From assembly GCF_020510705.1 (NCBI RefSeq), contig NZ_CP075184.1, positions 2,666,001 to 2,730,000 on the forward strand: a DNA stretch of 64,000 nt, read 5' to 3'. The stretch is from Acidovorax radicis (GTDB taxonomy: Bacteria; Pseudomonadota; Gammaproteobacteria; Burkholderiales; Burkholderiaceae_C). This document shows, piece by piece, positions 42,538-52,033 of the stretch. The notes under the pieces were generated by a model that worked only from the letters and a program-made list of their open reading frames with translations, did not search any database and was not told the origin of the DNA. Made by a program: the position numbers and the translations under genes. Every line of letters starts with the position of its first letter. Position 1 is the stretch's first letter.

Positions 42538-43776
42538 TCATGCCTGGCCCAGCAAATCGGCCACATCGGTGCGATAGGCCTGCAAAGCGGGCAGCAGCGC
42601 GGCCAATGCGGCCACCGCCGCAGCCAGTAAGGGCACGCCAGCTTCGGCCGGCAGCCACACCAGCCCGGTCACCGGCAACAACCCCTGGGCGCTGAGCGCC
42701 CAGCCCAGCCCTTCGGCCAGGCCGTGGCCCAGCACCAAGCCCAAAACAGACGCCAGCGCGGCCAGCCACAGCGCTTCCCACAGCACCAACCCGGCCACGC
42801 GGCCCGGGGGCGCGCCCAGCATGCGCAGCATGGCCAGGTCGGCCCGGCGCTCGCGCACGGCGTTCCACAGCGCGATGAACACGCTCAGCGCGGCCACCGC
42901 CAGCAGCACGCAGCCAAAGGCGCGCAGCACATCGGCCCCCACGCCCAGCAGGCGCAGCAGGCGCGTGACCTCGATCGCGGGCGCGGCCGCCTGCATGGCC
43001 GTGTCGGCATTGATCTGGCGCGGCAGCGTGACGGCGGCCAGGGGCGAGCGGTAGCGCACCAGGGCCACGGTCACTTCGCGCTCTTGCTTGAGGATTTCCA
43101 GGTCGTCGGGGCCATCGGCCGTGGCGGTCTCGTGCACCAGCCAGACGGATTCGGTGCTGGTCAGGATGAGCCGGTCAAGCACGCAGCCGCAGGGCACCAG
43201 CACGCCGCTCACGCGGTAGGGGTGGTCGCCATGCGCGTGCCCTCCCCCGCCCAGGCCGTGGCTACCAATGAACGTGGAGCCCACCAGCGGGGCGCCGCCA
43301 TGGGTGGCTTTGACGATGCTGCGCGCGACCGTGGCGCCCAGCACGGCATCCATGGGCTGCTGCCACAGCGCGCCTTCGGCCAGCGTGGCCTCGTAGTGCG
43401 CCACATAGTCAGGCGTGGTGCCCACGATGCGGTAGCCCTGGTAGCTGTCGCCCAGGCTCAGCGGGATGACCTGCGCCACCAGCGGGTTCTTCTGCAGCGC
43501 CTGCACATCCTGCAGCGGGATGTTGCCGGTGGGCACATCGATGTGGAACACCCCCGCCAGAATGAGCTGCAGCGGGCTGCCCTTGGCGCCCACCACCAGG
43601 TCAATGCCCGCGAGGTCGCGCTCGAACGCCTTGTCGAGCTGCGTGGCGACCAGCAGCACCAGCGTGATGGCCGCCAGGCCCAGCGTGAGCACCAGCAGGT
43701 TGAGCACGGCCGCCAGCGGGCGAGACCACAGGTAGCGCCATGACAGGCGGGCGAGTTTGAATACTCCTGAATTCAT
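42538..43776 (-). CDS. FtsX/MacB-like ABC transporter permease of the zur locus
   Basis: A 412-residue permease with an N-terminal TM segment (residues 17-40), a large extracytoplasmic domain (about 45-280) and three C-terminal TM segments (about 285-310, 335-360, 375-400). This is the MacB/LolC/FtsX topology, used to drive periplasmic or lipid-linked substrates rather than classical import. The extracytoplasmic domain has a His-rich bit (GGGHAHGDHPYR). It pairs with the ATPase immediately upstream. Its ATG sits at the edge of a palindromic repeat. Confidence 0.88.
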   Translation of the reverse strand: MNSGVFKLARLSWRYLWSRPLAAVLNLLVLTLGLAAITLVLLVATQLDKAFERDLAGIDLVVGAKGSPLQLILAGVFHIDVPTGNIPLQDVQALQKNPLVAQVIPLSLGDSYQGYRIVGTTPDYVAHYEATLAEGALWQQPMDAVLGATVARSIVKATHGGAPLVGSTFIGSHGLGGGGHAHGDHPYRVSGVLVPCGCVLDRLILTSTESVWLVHETATADGPDDLEILKQEREVTVALVRYRSPLAAVTLPRQINADTAMQAAAPAIEVTRLLRLLGVGADVLRAFGCVLLAVAALSVFIALWNAVRERRADLAMLRMLGAPPGRVAGLVLWEALWLAALASVLGLVLGHGLAEGLGWALSAQGLLPVTGLVWLPAEAGVPLLAAAVAALAALLPALQAYRTDVADLLGQA

Positions 43777-43826
43777 AGCTGCTAGCGCTTATCCGATAAG
43801 CGCTGGGCGCCCATTTCATTCAAATC
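43775..43826 (+). repeat. dispersed palindromic repeat, AGCGCTT family, copy 6
   Basis: ATAGCTGCTAGCGCTTATCC, then GATAAGCGCTGGGCGCCCA and TTTCATTCAAA. It overlaps the 3' end of the ATPase gene, supplying its last codons and stop, and reaches the permease ATG. Confidence 0.85.
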
Positions 43827-44456
43827 CAGGGGCTGAACACCCGCCAGGGCGGACACCACACGCTGGTCATGCGTGGCGATCACCAGGCTGGCATCGCAGG
43901 CGGCGGCGCTTTGCTGCAGCAGCGCCAGCGCATCAAAGGCGGCCTCGTCGTCCAGGCTGGCCGTGGGCTCGTCGGCCAGCAGCACCTGCGGCGCCAGCAA
44001 CACGGCCCGCGCCAGCGCCACGCGCTGTGCCTGCCCGCCCGAGAGTTGGTGTGGCTTGCGGGCGGCCAGCTCGGCCACCCCCACCTGCGCCAATGCGCGC
44101 TGGATGGCTGCATCGTCACGTGGCAGCCCGGCCGCAAAGTAAGCCAACGCCAGGTTGTCGGCCACCGTGAGTGCGCTGCTGAGGTACAGCTTTTGCGGCA
44201 AAAAACCAATCGTGCGGGCGCGCCAGGCATCGATCTCGGCCCCGCGCTGCGTGCCCAGCTGCGTGCCCGCCACAAACAGGTCGCCCCCGCTGGCCCCGCG
44301 CAACCCGGCCATCAGCGACAGCCAGGTCGATTTGCCCGTGCCCGACCGGCCACGCAGCAGCAAGGTGCCGCCCTGGCGCAGATCCACGTCCGGGAAGCGC
44401 AGCGGCGCAGCGCCGCCCGTGGCGTAGGTGTAGGACAGGCCCCGGGTGCGGATCAT
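43782..44456 (-). CDS. ABC transporter ATP-binding protein of the zur locus
   Basis: A 224-residue ATPase of the LolD/MacB class. Walker A is GRSGTGKST, the signature is LSGGQAQRVALARA, Walker B is VLLADEPTASLD and the switch His is in VIATHDQR. It overlaps the zur stop by 4 bp (ATGA), so translation is coupled. The last 15 or so residues (LDLNEMGAQRLSDKR) are encoded by the palindromic repeat that also provides the TAG stop, so the natural C-terminus may have been shortened or extended. Confidence 0.92.
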   Translation of the reverse strand: MIRTRGLSYTYATGGAAPLRFPDVDLRQGGTLLLRGRSGTGKSTWLSLMAGLRGASGGDLFVAGTQLGTQRGAEIDAWRARTIGFLPQKLYLSSALTVADNLALAYFAAGLPRDDAAIQRALAQVGVAELAARKPHQLSGGQAQRVALARAVLLAPQVLLADEPTASLDDEAAFDALALLQQSAAACDASLVIATHDQRVVSALAGVQPLDLNEMGAQRLSDKR

Positions 44457-44938
44457 GCGGCGGAGCCTTCCGAGGGGTGCGCACAGCCCGAGCACCGCCC
44501 GCGCACTGCAATGTCCACGGCCAGGCCCTCATGCCCGGCCGTGGCCAGCGCCTGCAGCACCTGCTTGAGAGCCGTCTGCACTTTGACCGAGCCCTGCGAC
44601 AGGCGGAATTGGCGGTGGCAGTCGTCGCATTCAAAGCGGGGTGCAGCGCCCTCTTCGCCTTGTGGGGCCAGCGCGTACCGCGTCACGCGGGCGGCATCCA
44701 CCTGCTTGTGCAGCAGGCCTGCAGCGGCAAAGCGGTCGAGCAGGCGGTAGACGGTGACTTTGTTGACCGCAGCACCCGCGGCAGCCAGGGCCGTCTCGAC
44801 CTCGGCTTCAGACAACGCGGCGTCTGGTCGGGCCTCATACAGCGCAGCCAGCGCCCGCGTGGCGCGGGTGGCGCGCATGCCGGGCGGGAGCGACCAGGGC
44901 TGGAAGCGGTGAGCGTTTGAAGAGGACGGTGCGGACAT
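44453..44938 (-). CDS. zur: Fur-family regulator, Zur-like
   Basis: A 161-residue Fur-family repressor. The helix-turn-helix domain includes ATRALAALYEARPDAALSEAEVETAL and VNKVTVYRLLDRFAAAGLLHK. The dimerisation domain has two CxxC pairs (FECDDCHRQF and GRCSGCAH), the structural zinc site. It has fewer histidines in the hinge than typical Fur, which favours Zur over Fur; this is a context call. The ATG at 44938 follows a palindromic operator. It is the first gene of a metal-transport operon. Confidence 0.8.
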   Translation of the reverse strand: MSAPSSSNAHRFQPWSLPPGMRATRATRALAALYEARPDAALSEAEVETALAAAGAAVNKVTVYRLLDRFAAAGLLHKQVDAARVTRYALAPQGEEGAAPRFECDDCHRQFRLSQGSVKVQTALKQVLQALATAGHEGLAVDIAVRGRCSGCAHPSEGSAA

Positions 44939-44958
44939 GGATGTGGCGTATGGACGTG

Positions 44959-44985
44959 GCATAACGCAATTGGGTTGCATTATGC
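44959..44985. promoter_or_regulatory. palindromic operator candidate upstream of zur
   Basis: GCATAACGCAA-TTGGG-TTGCATTATGC: 11-bp arms with one mismatch and a 5-bp spacer, 21 bp before the zur ATG. Its position fits autorepression of the zur-led operon. I cannot confirm a match to a known Zur consensus for this family. Confidence 0.65.
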
Positions 44986-45087
44986 CCGCACACAACCCCC
45001 GCACTGACCACAGCGGGCATGAAAGCCGATGGACTCAGGGCCTGAGGCAGTGACGCCGCACCTTTCACAGCCACCCGAGCCTTCGAC

Positions 45088-45624
45088 TCACCCCTTCAAA
45101 TAGCGCGTAAACGTCTTGCGAAACTTCTCCACCTTCGGCCCCACCACAAACGCGCAATAGCCTGCGTTCGGGTTGTTCGCAAAGTAGTCCTGGTGGTACG
45201 CCTCGGCCGTGCTGTAGTCCGAGAGCGGCTTCACCTCGGTGGTGATGAGCGCTCCAAACAGCTTGTCTTGCGACATCTGCCGGATCATGACGTTAGCGAT
45301 CTCGCCGTGCTCAGGGTTGTCAAAGTAGATGCCGCTGCGGTATTGCGTGCCCACGTCGTTGCCCTGGCGGTTGAGCGTGGAGGGGTCGTGGGTATGGAAG
45401 AAGATTTCCAGGATCTCTTGCAGGCTGATCTCGTCGGCATCGAACGTCAGGCGCACCACCTCGGCGTGACCGGTATCGCCCTGGCAGATCTGCTCGTACG
45501 TGGGGTGGACGGTGTGGCCGTTGGTGTAGCCGCTTTCCACGTCGGTGATACCGCGCACGCGGTCGAACACGGCTTCGGTGCACCAAAAACAGCCGCCGCC
45601 CAGGGTGATGGTTTGCAAAGTCAT
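45088..45624 (-). CDS. msrA: peptide methionine sulfoxide reductase MsrA
   Basis: A 178-residue enzyme that reduces Met-S-sulfoxide in proteins. The catalytic Cys is in GGGCFWCTEAVF, at residue 10-13. The substrate block is VESGYTNGHTVHPTYEQICQGDTGHAEVV, followed by EIFFHTHDPSTLNRQGNDVGTQYRSGIYF. The C-terminal region lacks the usual two recycling cysteines, apart from one at YCAFV, so the recycling route is less clear. The ATG at 45624 begins at the conserved start. Confidence 0.96.
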   Translation of the reverse strand: MTLQTITLGGGCFWCTEAVFDRVRGITDVESGYTNGHTVHPTYEQICQGDTGHAEVVRLTFDADEISLQEILEIFFHTHDPSTLNRQGNDVGTQYRSGIYFDNPEHGEIANVMIRQMSQDKLFGALITTEVKPLSDYSTAEAYHQDYFANNPNAGYCAFVVGPKVEKFRKTFTRYLKG

Positions 45625-45692
45625 GGCAATCCTTGGTTGTTCGTCAAATCGTCTGATTATCAATTGACGCTCCCGCACGTGCTTGCTACATT

Positions 45693-45706
45693 ACTAACCG
45701 GTCAGT
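45693..45706. promoter_or_regulatory. palindromic TetR-type operator
   Basis: ACTAACCGGTCAGT: the outer ACT/AGT and inner ACCGGT are symmetric around the centre, the shape of many TetR-family operators. It lies 18 bp before the TetR gene, so autorepression and control of the downstream RND pump are likely. Confidence 0.6.
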
Positions 45707-45724
45707 CATTAACGAAGTTGCCCC

Positions 45725-46441
45725 TTGTCCCATACGCCTGTTCCCACTACCGCCCCAGTTGGCACCAAACGCGAGCGCCGCAAGGAAGCCCGCCCGGGTG
45801 AGCTGCTGGAGGCTGCGCTGGACCTTTTTGTCGAAAAGGGTTTTGCCGCGACGCGGGTGGATGAGGTGGCGGCGCGGGCCGGGGTGTCCAAAGGCACGCT
45901 CTTTCTGTATTTCCCCAGCAAGGAAGAACTGTTCAAGGCCGTGGTGCGGCAGAACATTGCAGGCCGGTTTGAAGAGTGGCGAGGCGAACTGGAGTCGTTC
46001 GAAGGCACCACGAGCGATCTGCTGCGCTACTGCTACCAGGTGTGGTGGGAGCGCATCGGCGCCACCAAGGCCTCGGGCATCACCAAGCTGATGTTCAGCG
46101 AGGCCCAGAATTTCCCGGAGATCACCGAGTTCTACCAGCAGGAGGTGATTCTGCCGGGACAAGCGCTGATCCGCCGCATCGTCGAGCGCGGCATCGAGCG
46201 CGGCGAGTTCCGCCCCGTGCCGCTGGACTACATCGTGCACGTGGTGCTGGCCCCCATGATCTTCCTCATGATGTGGAAACATTCGGTGGGCGCGTGTATT
46301 CCAGACTCGCTGGGATTACGGCCTGAGTTGTATATCGAGGCGCAGATCGACAACGTGCTGCATGGCCTGCTGGTGCGGCCCGAAGGCTCGCAGCCCATTC
46401 CACCCCCTTCCTCCTCTTCACCGCCCCCACGCGGCACCTGA
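45725..46441 (+). CDS. TetR-family transcriptional regulator of the RND efflux operon
   Basis: A 238-residue repressor with N-terminal helix-turn-helix LLEAALDLFVEKGFAATRVDEVAARAGVSKGTLFLYFPSKEEL. The ligand domain covers about residues 80-215. The C-terminal tail is Pro/Ser-rich (PIPPPSSSSPPPRGT). The start is TTG at 45725, the only reasonable initiation point before the conserved domain. It precedes a membrane fusion protein and RND pump on the same strand by 2 bp, indicating an operon. Effector is unknown. Confidence 0.9.
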   Translation: MSHTPVPTTAPVGTKRERRKEARPGELLEAALDLFVEKGFAATRVDEVAARAGVSKGTLFLYFPSKEELFKAVVRQNIAGRFEEWRGELESFEGTTSDLLRYCYQVWWERIGATKASGITKLMFSEAQNFPEITEFYQQEVILPGQALIRRIVERGIERGEFRPVPLDYIVHVVLAPMIFLMMWKHSVGACIPDSLGLRPELYIEAQIDNVLHGLLVRPEGSQPIPPPSSSSPPPRGT

Positions 46442-46443
46442 CC

Positions 46444-47613
46444 ATGAAACGCTGGATTCCCTTGGGCGTTGCAGCCATCGCCGTCGTGCTGATCGGTGGC
46501 GGTGTGTGGCGTGCCATGGCGGCGCGGCAGGCGCAGCAAAAGGCTTTGGCCGAGGCCACCACCCAACGCGCCGAGGCACCGCTGCAACTGGCACCCGATG
46601 AGGTCGTCACCGTGCAGTCGTCCCAGCTCTCGCTGGGGGTGCCGGTATCAGGCTCGTTGCGGGCCGTGGACTCGGCCATGGTCAAGGCACGCGTGGCCGG
46701 CGAACTGCAGGGCCTGACTTTGCGTGAAGGCGACAGCGTCAAGGCGGGCCAGGTAGTGGCACGCATCGACCCGACCGAAGCCCGTGCACGCCTGCGCCAG
46801 GCCCAGCAGCAGGCCGACGCCGCCAAATCGCAGGTGGACATCAACCAGCGGCAGTACACCAACAACCGCGCGCTGGTGGACCAGGGCTTTATCTCGGCCA
46901 CGGCACTGGTGACCTCGCAGGCCAGCCTGGAAGCGGCCCAATCCAGCTACCAGGCCACCGTGGCAACGGCCGACGTGGCGCGCAAGGCGCTCGAAGATAC
47001 GGTGCTTAAAAGCCCCATCAGCGGGCTGGTGGCCCAGCGATTGGCCCAACCGGGCGAGCGCGTGGCCATTGACGCCCGCATCATTGAGGTGGTGGACCTG
47101 TCGCGGCTGGAGCTGGAGGCGTTGCTCAGCCCGTCGGATTCCGTGGCGGTGCGCGTGGGCCAGAAAGCTCAGCTCACCATCGAGGGCATCGGGGCCCCGG
47201 TGCCTGCCACCGTGGTGCGCATCAACCCCAGCGCCCAGGCGGGCAGCCGCACGGTGCCGGTCTACCTGCGGGTGGAGCAGCCCTCCGGCGCCATGCCGCT
47301 GCGGCAAGGCCTGTTTGTGCAGGGCACGCTCGATACCGGGCGGGCCGATGTGCTGGCCGTTGCGCTGGATGCCGTGCGCACCGACAAACCCGCGCCCTAC
47401 CTGCAAACGCTCAAGGATGGCCGTGTGGCCTATGTGGAGGTCAAGACGGGCACGCGTGCCGTGGTCAATGGCCAGACCCTGGTGGCGGTCGAAGGTGTGC
47501 CGGAAGGCACGGTGGTGGTTGCGGGCCGGATCGGCCAGTTGCGCGAGGGCACGGCCGTGGCCGTGGCTGCGACAGCCGCCGCGTTGCCCGCAACATCCCG
47601 CGCAGCGCCCTGA
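46444..47613 (+). CDS. RND efflux periplasmic adaptor (membrane fusion protein)
   Basis: A 389-residue HlyD-type adaptor linking the inner-membrane pump to an outer-membrane channel. The N-terminal TM anchor is WIPLGVAAIAVVLIGGGVW. It is followed by a lipoyl half (VKARVAGELQGLTLREGDSVKAGQVVARID), an alpha-helical hairpin (about residues 105-180), the second lipoyl half (VLKSPISGLVAQRLAQPGERV) and beta-barrel segments. It immediately follows the TetR gene and lies 15 bp before the RND pump. The matching outer-membrane channel could be the TolC-type protein 4 kb on. Confidence 0.94.
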   Translation: MKRWIPLGVAAIAVVLIGGGVWRAMAARQAQQKALAEATTQRAEAPLQLAPDEVVTVQSSQLSLGVPVSGSLRAVDSAMVKARVAGELQGLTLREGDSVKAGQVVARIDPTEARARLRQAQQQADAAKSQVDINQRQYTNNRALVDQGFISATALVTSQASLEAAQSSYQATVATADVARKALEDTVLKSPISGLVAQRLAQPGERVAIDARIIEVVDLSRLELEALLSPSDSVAVRVGQKAQLTIEGIGAPVPATVVRINPSAQAGSRTVPVYLRVEQPSGAMPLRQGLFVQGTLDTGRADVLAVALDAVRTDKPAPYLQTLKDGRVAYVEVKTGTRAVVNGQTLVAVEGVPEGTVVVAGRIGQLREGTAVAVAATAAALPATSRAAP

Positions 47614-47628
47614 CCTCCCCGGCCCACC

Positions 47629-50600
47629 ATGTGGTTCACCAAAGTCAGCCTCAAAAACCCCGTGTTCGCCACGATGGTGATGCTCGCCATCGTCGTGCTG
47701 GGCCTGTTCTCTTACCAGCGCCTCAAGGTCGATCAGTTCCCCAACATCGACTTCCCGGTGGTCGTGGTTACCGTGGACTACCCCGGGGCATCGCCTGAAA
47801 TCGTCGAAAGCGAAGTCACCAAGAAGATCGAGGAAGGTGTCAACTCGATTGCAGGCATCAACGCCCTCACCTCACGCAGCTACGAGGGCACGGCGGTGGT
47901 CATCATCGAGTTCCAGCTGCACATCGATGGCCGCAAGGCCGCCGAAGACGTGCGCGAGAAGGTCGCCACCGTGCGCCCCCTGCTGCGCACCGAGGTCAAG
48001 GAGCCACGCGTGCTGCGCTTTGACCCGGCCAGCCGCGCCGTGTGGTCACTGGCCGTGCTGCCCGACGACACGGCGGGCTCCACGGCCCGCAGTGCCGTGG
48101 AGCTGACCACCTGGGCCGAGCAGATCCTGAAAAAGCGCCTCGAGAATGTGCGCGGCGTCGGCGCCGTGAACCTGGTGGGCGCCACCAAGCGCGAGATAAA
48201 CATCTACCTGAACCCGCAGGCGCTGGAAGCGTTCGGCGTCACCCCCGACCAGGTGGCCAATGCCGTGCGCAACGAGAACCAGGACTTGCCGGTGGGCGCC
48301 ATCCGCTCGCTGGCGCAGGAGCGCGTGGTGCAGATCGACGCCCGCATGCAACGCCCCGAGGACTTCGGCAAGATCATCGTTGCCCGCAAGAACAACGCGC
48401 CCGTGTACCTGGACCAGGTGGCCCGCGTGAACGATGGCGCACAGGAAGTGGAGAGCCTGGCGCTGTACAACGGCCAGCGCACGCTGCTGCTGTCGGTGCA
48501 GAAATCGCAGGAAGAGAACACCATCGAAGTGGTCGATGGACTGAACGCCGCCGTGGCCGAGTTGCGCAGCCAGCTGCCTCCTGGCGTGCGGCTGGAGACC
48601 ATTGGCGACAGCGCCCGCCCCATCCGTGTGGCGGTCAACAACGTGCGCCAGACCCTGATCGAAGGCGCGGCACTCACGGTGCTCATCGTCTTTCTGTTCC
48701 TCAATTCCTGGCGCTCGACCGTGATCACGGGGCTGACCCTGCCGATTGCGCTGATCGGCACGTTCCTGTTCATGAACATGTTTGGCTTCACCATCAACAT
48801 GATCACGCTGATGGCGCTCTCTCTGTGCGTGGGCCTGCTGATCGACGATGCCATCGTGGTGCGCGAGAACATCGTGCGCCATGTGCAGATGGGCAAAGGC
48901 GCCTACGCTGCCGCCATGGACGGCACGCAGGAGATTGGCCTGGCGGTGCTGGCCACCACGCTGTCCATCGTGGCGGTGTTCATGCCCATCGGCTTCATGG
49001 GCGGCATCATCGGCAAGTTCTTTCATGAGTTCGGCATCACCATCGTCGCGGCGGTGATGATCTCGATGTTTGTGAGCTTCACGCTCGACCCCATGCTCTC
49101 GAGCATCTGGCACGACCCGAGCATCCGCAGCCATGGTCAGCAGGTGGCCCCGGTCACCTTCTATGACAAGACCATCGGCCGCGTGACGGGCTGGTTCGAA
49201 CGCGCGACAGACACCCTGGCCGAGGGTTACCAGCGCATTTTGCGCTGGTCACTGCTTCACAAGCTGACCACCATGGCAATCGCCCTGGGCATCTTCGTGC
49301 TGAGCATCTTCATGGTGCCGCTGCTGGGCACCGAGTTCGTGCCCAAGGCCGATTTTTCTGAGACCACCGTCAATTTCTACACCCCTGTCGGTTCATCGCT
49401 GGAGGCCACCGAGGCCAAGGCACGGCAGGTCGAGGGCATCCTGCGTGAGCTACCAGAAGTGCGCTACACCCTGGCCACGCTGAACACAGGCACCGCGCAG
49501 GGCAAGATTTACGCCAGCATCTACGTGCGCCTGGTGGACCGCAAGGACCGCACCCGCAGCGTGGACGACATGTCCACCGTGTTGCGCGAGCGCCTCAAAA
49601 GTGTGCCCGGCATCACGGTCACCCATGTGGGTCTGCTGGACCCGGTGGGGGGGCAAAAGCAGATCGAGTTTTCGCTGCAAGGGCCCGACCTGCAAGAACT
49701 GGAGCGCCTGACCCGTGTGGTGACTGAAAAGATCCGCGACATCCCCGGTCTGGTGGACCTGGACACCAGTGCCAAACCCGACAAACCCGTGATATCCCTG
49801 GCGGTAAAGCGCGACGTGGCATCCGACCTGGGCCTTTCGGTGGCGCCGATGGCAGCGTCGCTGCGCACGCTGGTGGCTGGCACCACCGTGGGCAATTGGC
49901 GCGCGCCCGACGACCAGACCTATGACGTGAACGTGCGCCTGGCCCCCGAGGCCCGCACCGCCCCCGAGGACCTTGCACGCCTGCCCTTTGCCCTGACGGC
50001 TGCCGATGGCACCACCCGCATCGTGCGCCTGAACCAGGTCGCCACCGTGGCCGAATCCACTGGCGCCAACCAGATCAATCGGCGCGACCTGACCCGCGAA
50101 GTGGCCGTGAATGCCAACGTGGGCCTGCGCTCGGCCGGCGAGGTATCGGCCGACATCAAGAAGGCGCTGGACAGCGTGAGCTTCCCGCCCGGCTACCGCT
50201 ATCAGTTTGGCGGCTCCACCAAAAACATGGCCGAATCGTTTGGTTATGCGATTTCGGCGCTGGCCATGGCGATCATCTTCATCTACATGATCCTGGCCAG
50301 CCAGTTCAAGAGCTTCTTGCAGCCGCTGGCGCTCATGACGGCTTTGCCGCTCACCCTCATTGGTGTGGTGCTGGCGCTGTTGATGTTCCGCTCCACGCTG
50401 TCGATGTTTTCGATCATCGGCGTGGTGATGCTGATGGGCCTGGTGACCAAAAACGCCATCTTGCTGGTGGACTTTGCGATCCGCTCCCGCCAGGAGTACG
50501 TGAACGAAAACGGAGTCACCGTTCCCGGCCTGCCGCGATCGGATGCACTGCTGCTGGCCGCCCGCGTGCGCCTGCGCCCCATCCTGATGACCACACTGGC

Positions 50601-50829
50601 CATGATTTTTGGCATGGTGCCCCTGGCGTTTGCGTTGTCTGAAGGTTCCGAGCAGCGCGCGCCCATGGGCCAGGCGGTGATTGGCGGCGTGATTACGTCC
50701 TCGCTTTTGACGCTGGTCGTCGTGCCGGTGGTGTATTGCTACATGGACGATCTGGCCCAGTGGGCGCTTCGCAAGATGGGCCGCGCCAGCGCACAGCCCG
50801 AGGCCTCTAAAATCAAGGGTTTGTCCTGA
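47629..50829 (+). CDS. RND efflux pump, inner-membrane transporter
   Basis: A 1066-residue RND transporter with twelve TM segments and two large periplasmic loops. TM1 is [20 protein letters not shown] and the first porter domain starts [32 protein letters not shown]4 contains the proton-relay Asp pair in [21 protein letters not shown], and TM10 the relay Lys in [18 protein letters not shown]. It pairs with the adaptor upstream. The loop spacing is of the hydrophobic-drug (AcrB/MdtB-like) kind, not the heavy-metal CusA kind. Substrates are unknown. Confidence 0.94.
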   Translation: MWFTKVSLKNPVFATMVMLAIVVLGLFSYQRLKVDQFPNIDFPVVVVTVDYPGASPEIVESEVTKKIEEGVNSIAGINALTSRSYEGTAVVIIEFQLHIDGRKAAEDVREKVATVRPLLRTEVKEPRVLRFDPASRAVWSLAVLPDDTAGSTARSAVELTTWAEQILKKRLENVRGVGAVNLVGATKREINIYLNPQALEAFGVTPDQVANAVRNENQDLPVGAIRSLAQERVVQIDARMQRPEDFGKIIVARKNNAPVYLDQVARVNDGAQEVESLALYNGQRTLLLSVQKSQEENTIEVVDGLNAAVAELRSQLPPGVRLETIGDSARPIRVAVNNVRQTLIEGAALTVLIVFLFLNSWRSTVITGLTLPIALIGTFLFMNMFGFTINMITLMALSLCVGLLIDDAIVVRENIVRHVQMGKGAYAAAMDGTQEIGLAVLATTLSIVAVFMPIGFMGGIIGKFFHEFGITIVAAVMISMFVSFTLDPMLSSIWHDPSIRSHGQQVAPVTFYDKTIGRVTGWFERATDTLAEGYQRILRWSLLHKLTTMAIALGIFVLSIFMVPLLGTEFVPKADFSETTVNFYTPVGSSLEATEAKARQVEGILRELPEVRYTLATLNTGTAQGKIYASIYVRLVDRKDRTRSVDDMSTVLRERLKSVPGITVTHVGLLDPVGGQKQIEFSLQGPDLQELERLTRVVTEKIRDIPGLVDLDTSAKPDKPVISLAVKRDVASDLGLSVAPMAASLRTLVAGTTVGNWRAPDDQTYDVNVRLAPEARTAPEDLARLPFALTAADGTTRIVRLNQVATVAESTGANQINRRDLTREVAVNANVGLRSAGEVSADIKKALDSVSFPPGYRYQFGGSTKNMAESFGYAISALAMAIIFIYMILASQFKSFLQPLALMTALPLTLIGVVLALLMFRSTLSMFSIIGVVMLMGLVTKNAILLVDFAIRSRQEYVNENGVTVPGLPRSDALLLAARVRLRPILMTTLAMIFGMVPLAFALSEGSEQRAPMGQAVIGGVITSSLLTLVVVPVVYCYMDDLAQWALRKMGRASAQPEASKIKGLS

Positions 50830-50863
50830 TCGTCTCGACACCCGCCCCCTACGGAGAAATTTC

Positions 50864-51577
50864 ATGAACATGCCCCTGAACACGTCTGCCAACATCAGCG
50901 ACCCCGTCGCCCAGGCCCGTTACAACATGATCGAGCAGCAGATCCGCCCCTGGAACGTGCTCGACGCTGACGTGCTGGAACTGCTGACGCAGGTGCACCG
51001 CGAAAACTTCGTGCCTGCCGCCTACCGCAGCATGGCGTTCATGGACATCGAAATCCCCTTGCTCGGCACTGATGCCGAAGAAGCCGTGCGCCTGGGCCAC
51101 AGCATGCTGCAGCCCCGTGTCGAGGCCCGCATCCTGCAAGACATGCAAATCAAGCCCACCGACCGCGTGCTCGAAATTGGTGCGGGCTCGGGGTATATGG
51201 CTGCCTTGCTGGCCTCCCGTGCCGAGCGCGTTGTCTCGCTCGAAATCAACCCCGCCCTGGCCAGCATGGCCCACGACAACCTGCGCAATGCCGGCGTGGC
51301 CAACGCCGATGTGCGCCAGGCCGATGGTGCGCGCGACCCCATTCCCGATGGCCCGTTTGATGTGATCGTGCTCAGTGGTTCGGTGGTCGACGTGCCCCCT
51401 CACCTGCTGGCGTTGCTGCGCGACGGTGGCCGCCTGGGCGCCATCGTGGGCAGTGAGCCCGTGATGCGCTTCACCCTGGTCCGCCGCACGGGCGACCGCT
51501 TCGAGACCACCTCGCCGTGGGACACCATTGCGCCACGCCTTGTCCATTTCCCCGAACCCTCGGGCTTCACGTTCTGA
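50864..51577 (+). CDS. pcm: protein-L-isoaspartate O-methyltransferase family protein
   Basis: A 237-residue SAM-dependent methyltransferase that can repair isoaspartyl residues. The SAM motif I is VLEIGAGSGYMAALL, motif post-I VVSLEINPALASMA. The N-terminal Pcm block is NMIEQQIRPWNVLDADVLELLTQVHRENFVPAAYRSMAFMDIEIPL. The substrate-binding T/S-rich loop typical of Pcm is altered here, so some family members with this form may have a different role. The gene order pcm-rhodanese-tolC is common in Burkholderiales. Confidence 0.9.
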   Translation: MNMPLNTSANISDPVAQARYNMIEQQIRPWNVLDADVLELLTQVHRENFVPAAYRSMAFMDIEIPLLGTDAEEAVRLGHSMLQPRVEARILQDMQIKPTDRVLEIGAGSGYMAALLASRAERVVSLEINPALASMAHDNLRNAGVANADVRQADGARDPIPDGPFDVIVLSGSVVDVPPHLLALLRDGGRLGAIVGSEPVMRFTLVRRTGDRFETTSPWDTIAPRLVHFPEPSGFTF

Positions 51578-51613
51578 GCCCCGCTTTCTGAGTCTTTTTC
51601 CTCGGAGTTCCGC

Positions 51614-51955
51614 ATGATCGACCACGTCCGCCCTGCCCAGTTGTCTGCATGGTTTGCCACCGCGCCCGAAGGCAGCATGCCCCTGGTGCTGGACGTGCGC
51701 GAGCCCTGGGAGCTGCAAACCGCGAGTGTGCGGGCGGACGGTTTCGAACTGGTTGCCATTCCCATGGGCGAGCTGTCCGCGCGCCTGGCCGAACTCAACC
51801 CGGCCCGCCCCACCGCTTGCCTGTGCCACCACGGCGCACGCAGCCTGCGCGTGGCGGCGTTTCTGGATCACCACGATTTTGAGCGGGTGGCCAACATCAC
51901 TGGCGGGATCGATGCCTGGTCGCATGAAGCCGATCCCGGCGTACCCCGCTACTGA
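51614..51955 (+). CDS. rhodanese-domain sulfurtransferase
   Basis: A 113-residue single-domain rhodanese. The active-site loop is CLCHHGARS with the catalytic Cys before HHGAR, and the fold block LVLDVREPWE is at the N-terminus. Such proteins move sulfane sulfur or remove thiol stress. AGG-type Shine-Dalgarno (CTCGGAG) precedes the ATG. It lies 36 bp after pcm and 78 bp before tolC. Confidence 0.92.
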   Translation: MIDHVRPAQLSAWFATAPEGSMPLVLDVREPWELQTASVRADGFELVAIPMGELSARLAELNPARPTACLCHHGARSLRVAAFLDHHDFERVANITGGIDAWSHEADPGVPRY

Positions 51956-52033
51956 CCGGCCTGGCGCCCTTTTTAGGGGGTGCCGCCCTTTCGCCCCCGT
52001 TCATTCGATCCGCAGTTCCTCCGAAAGACTTCC

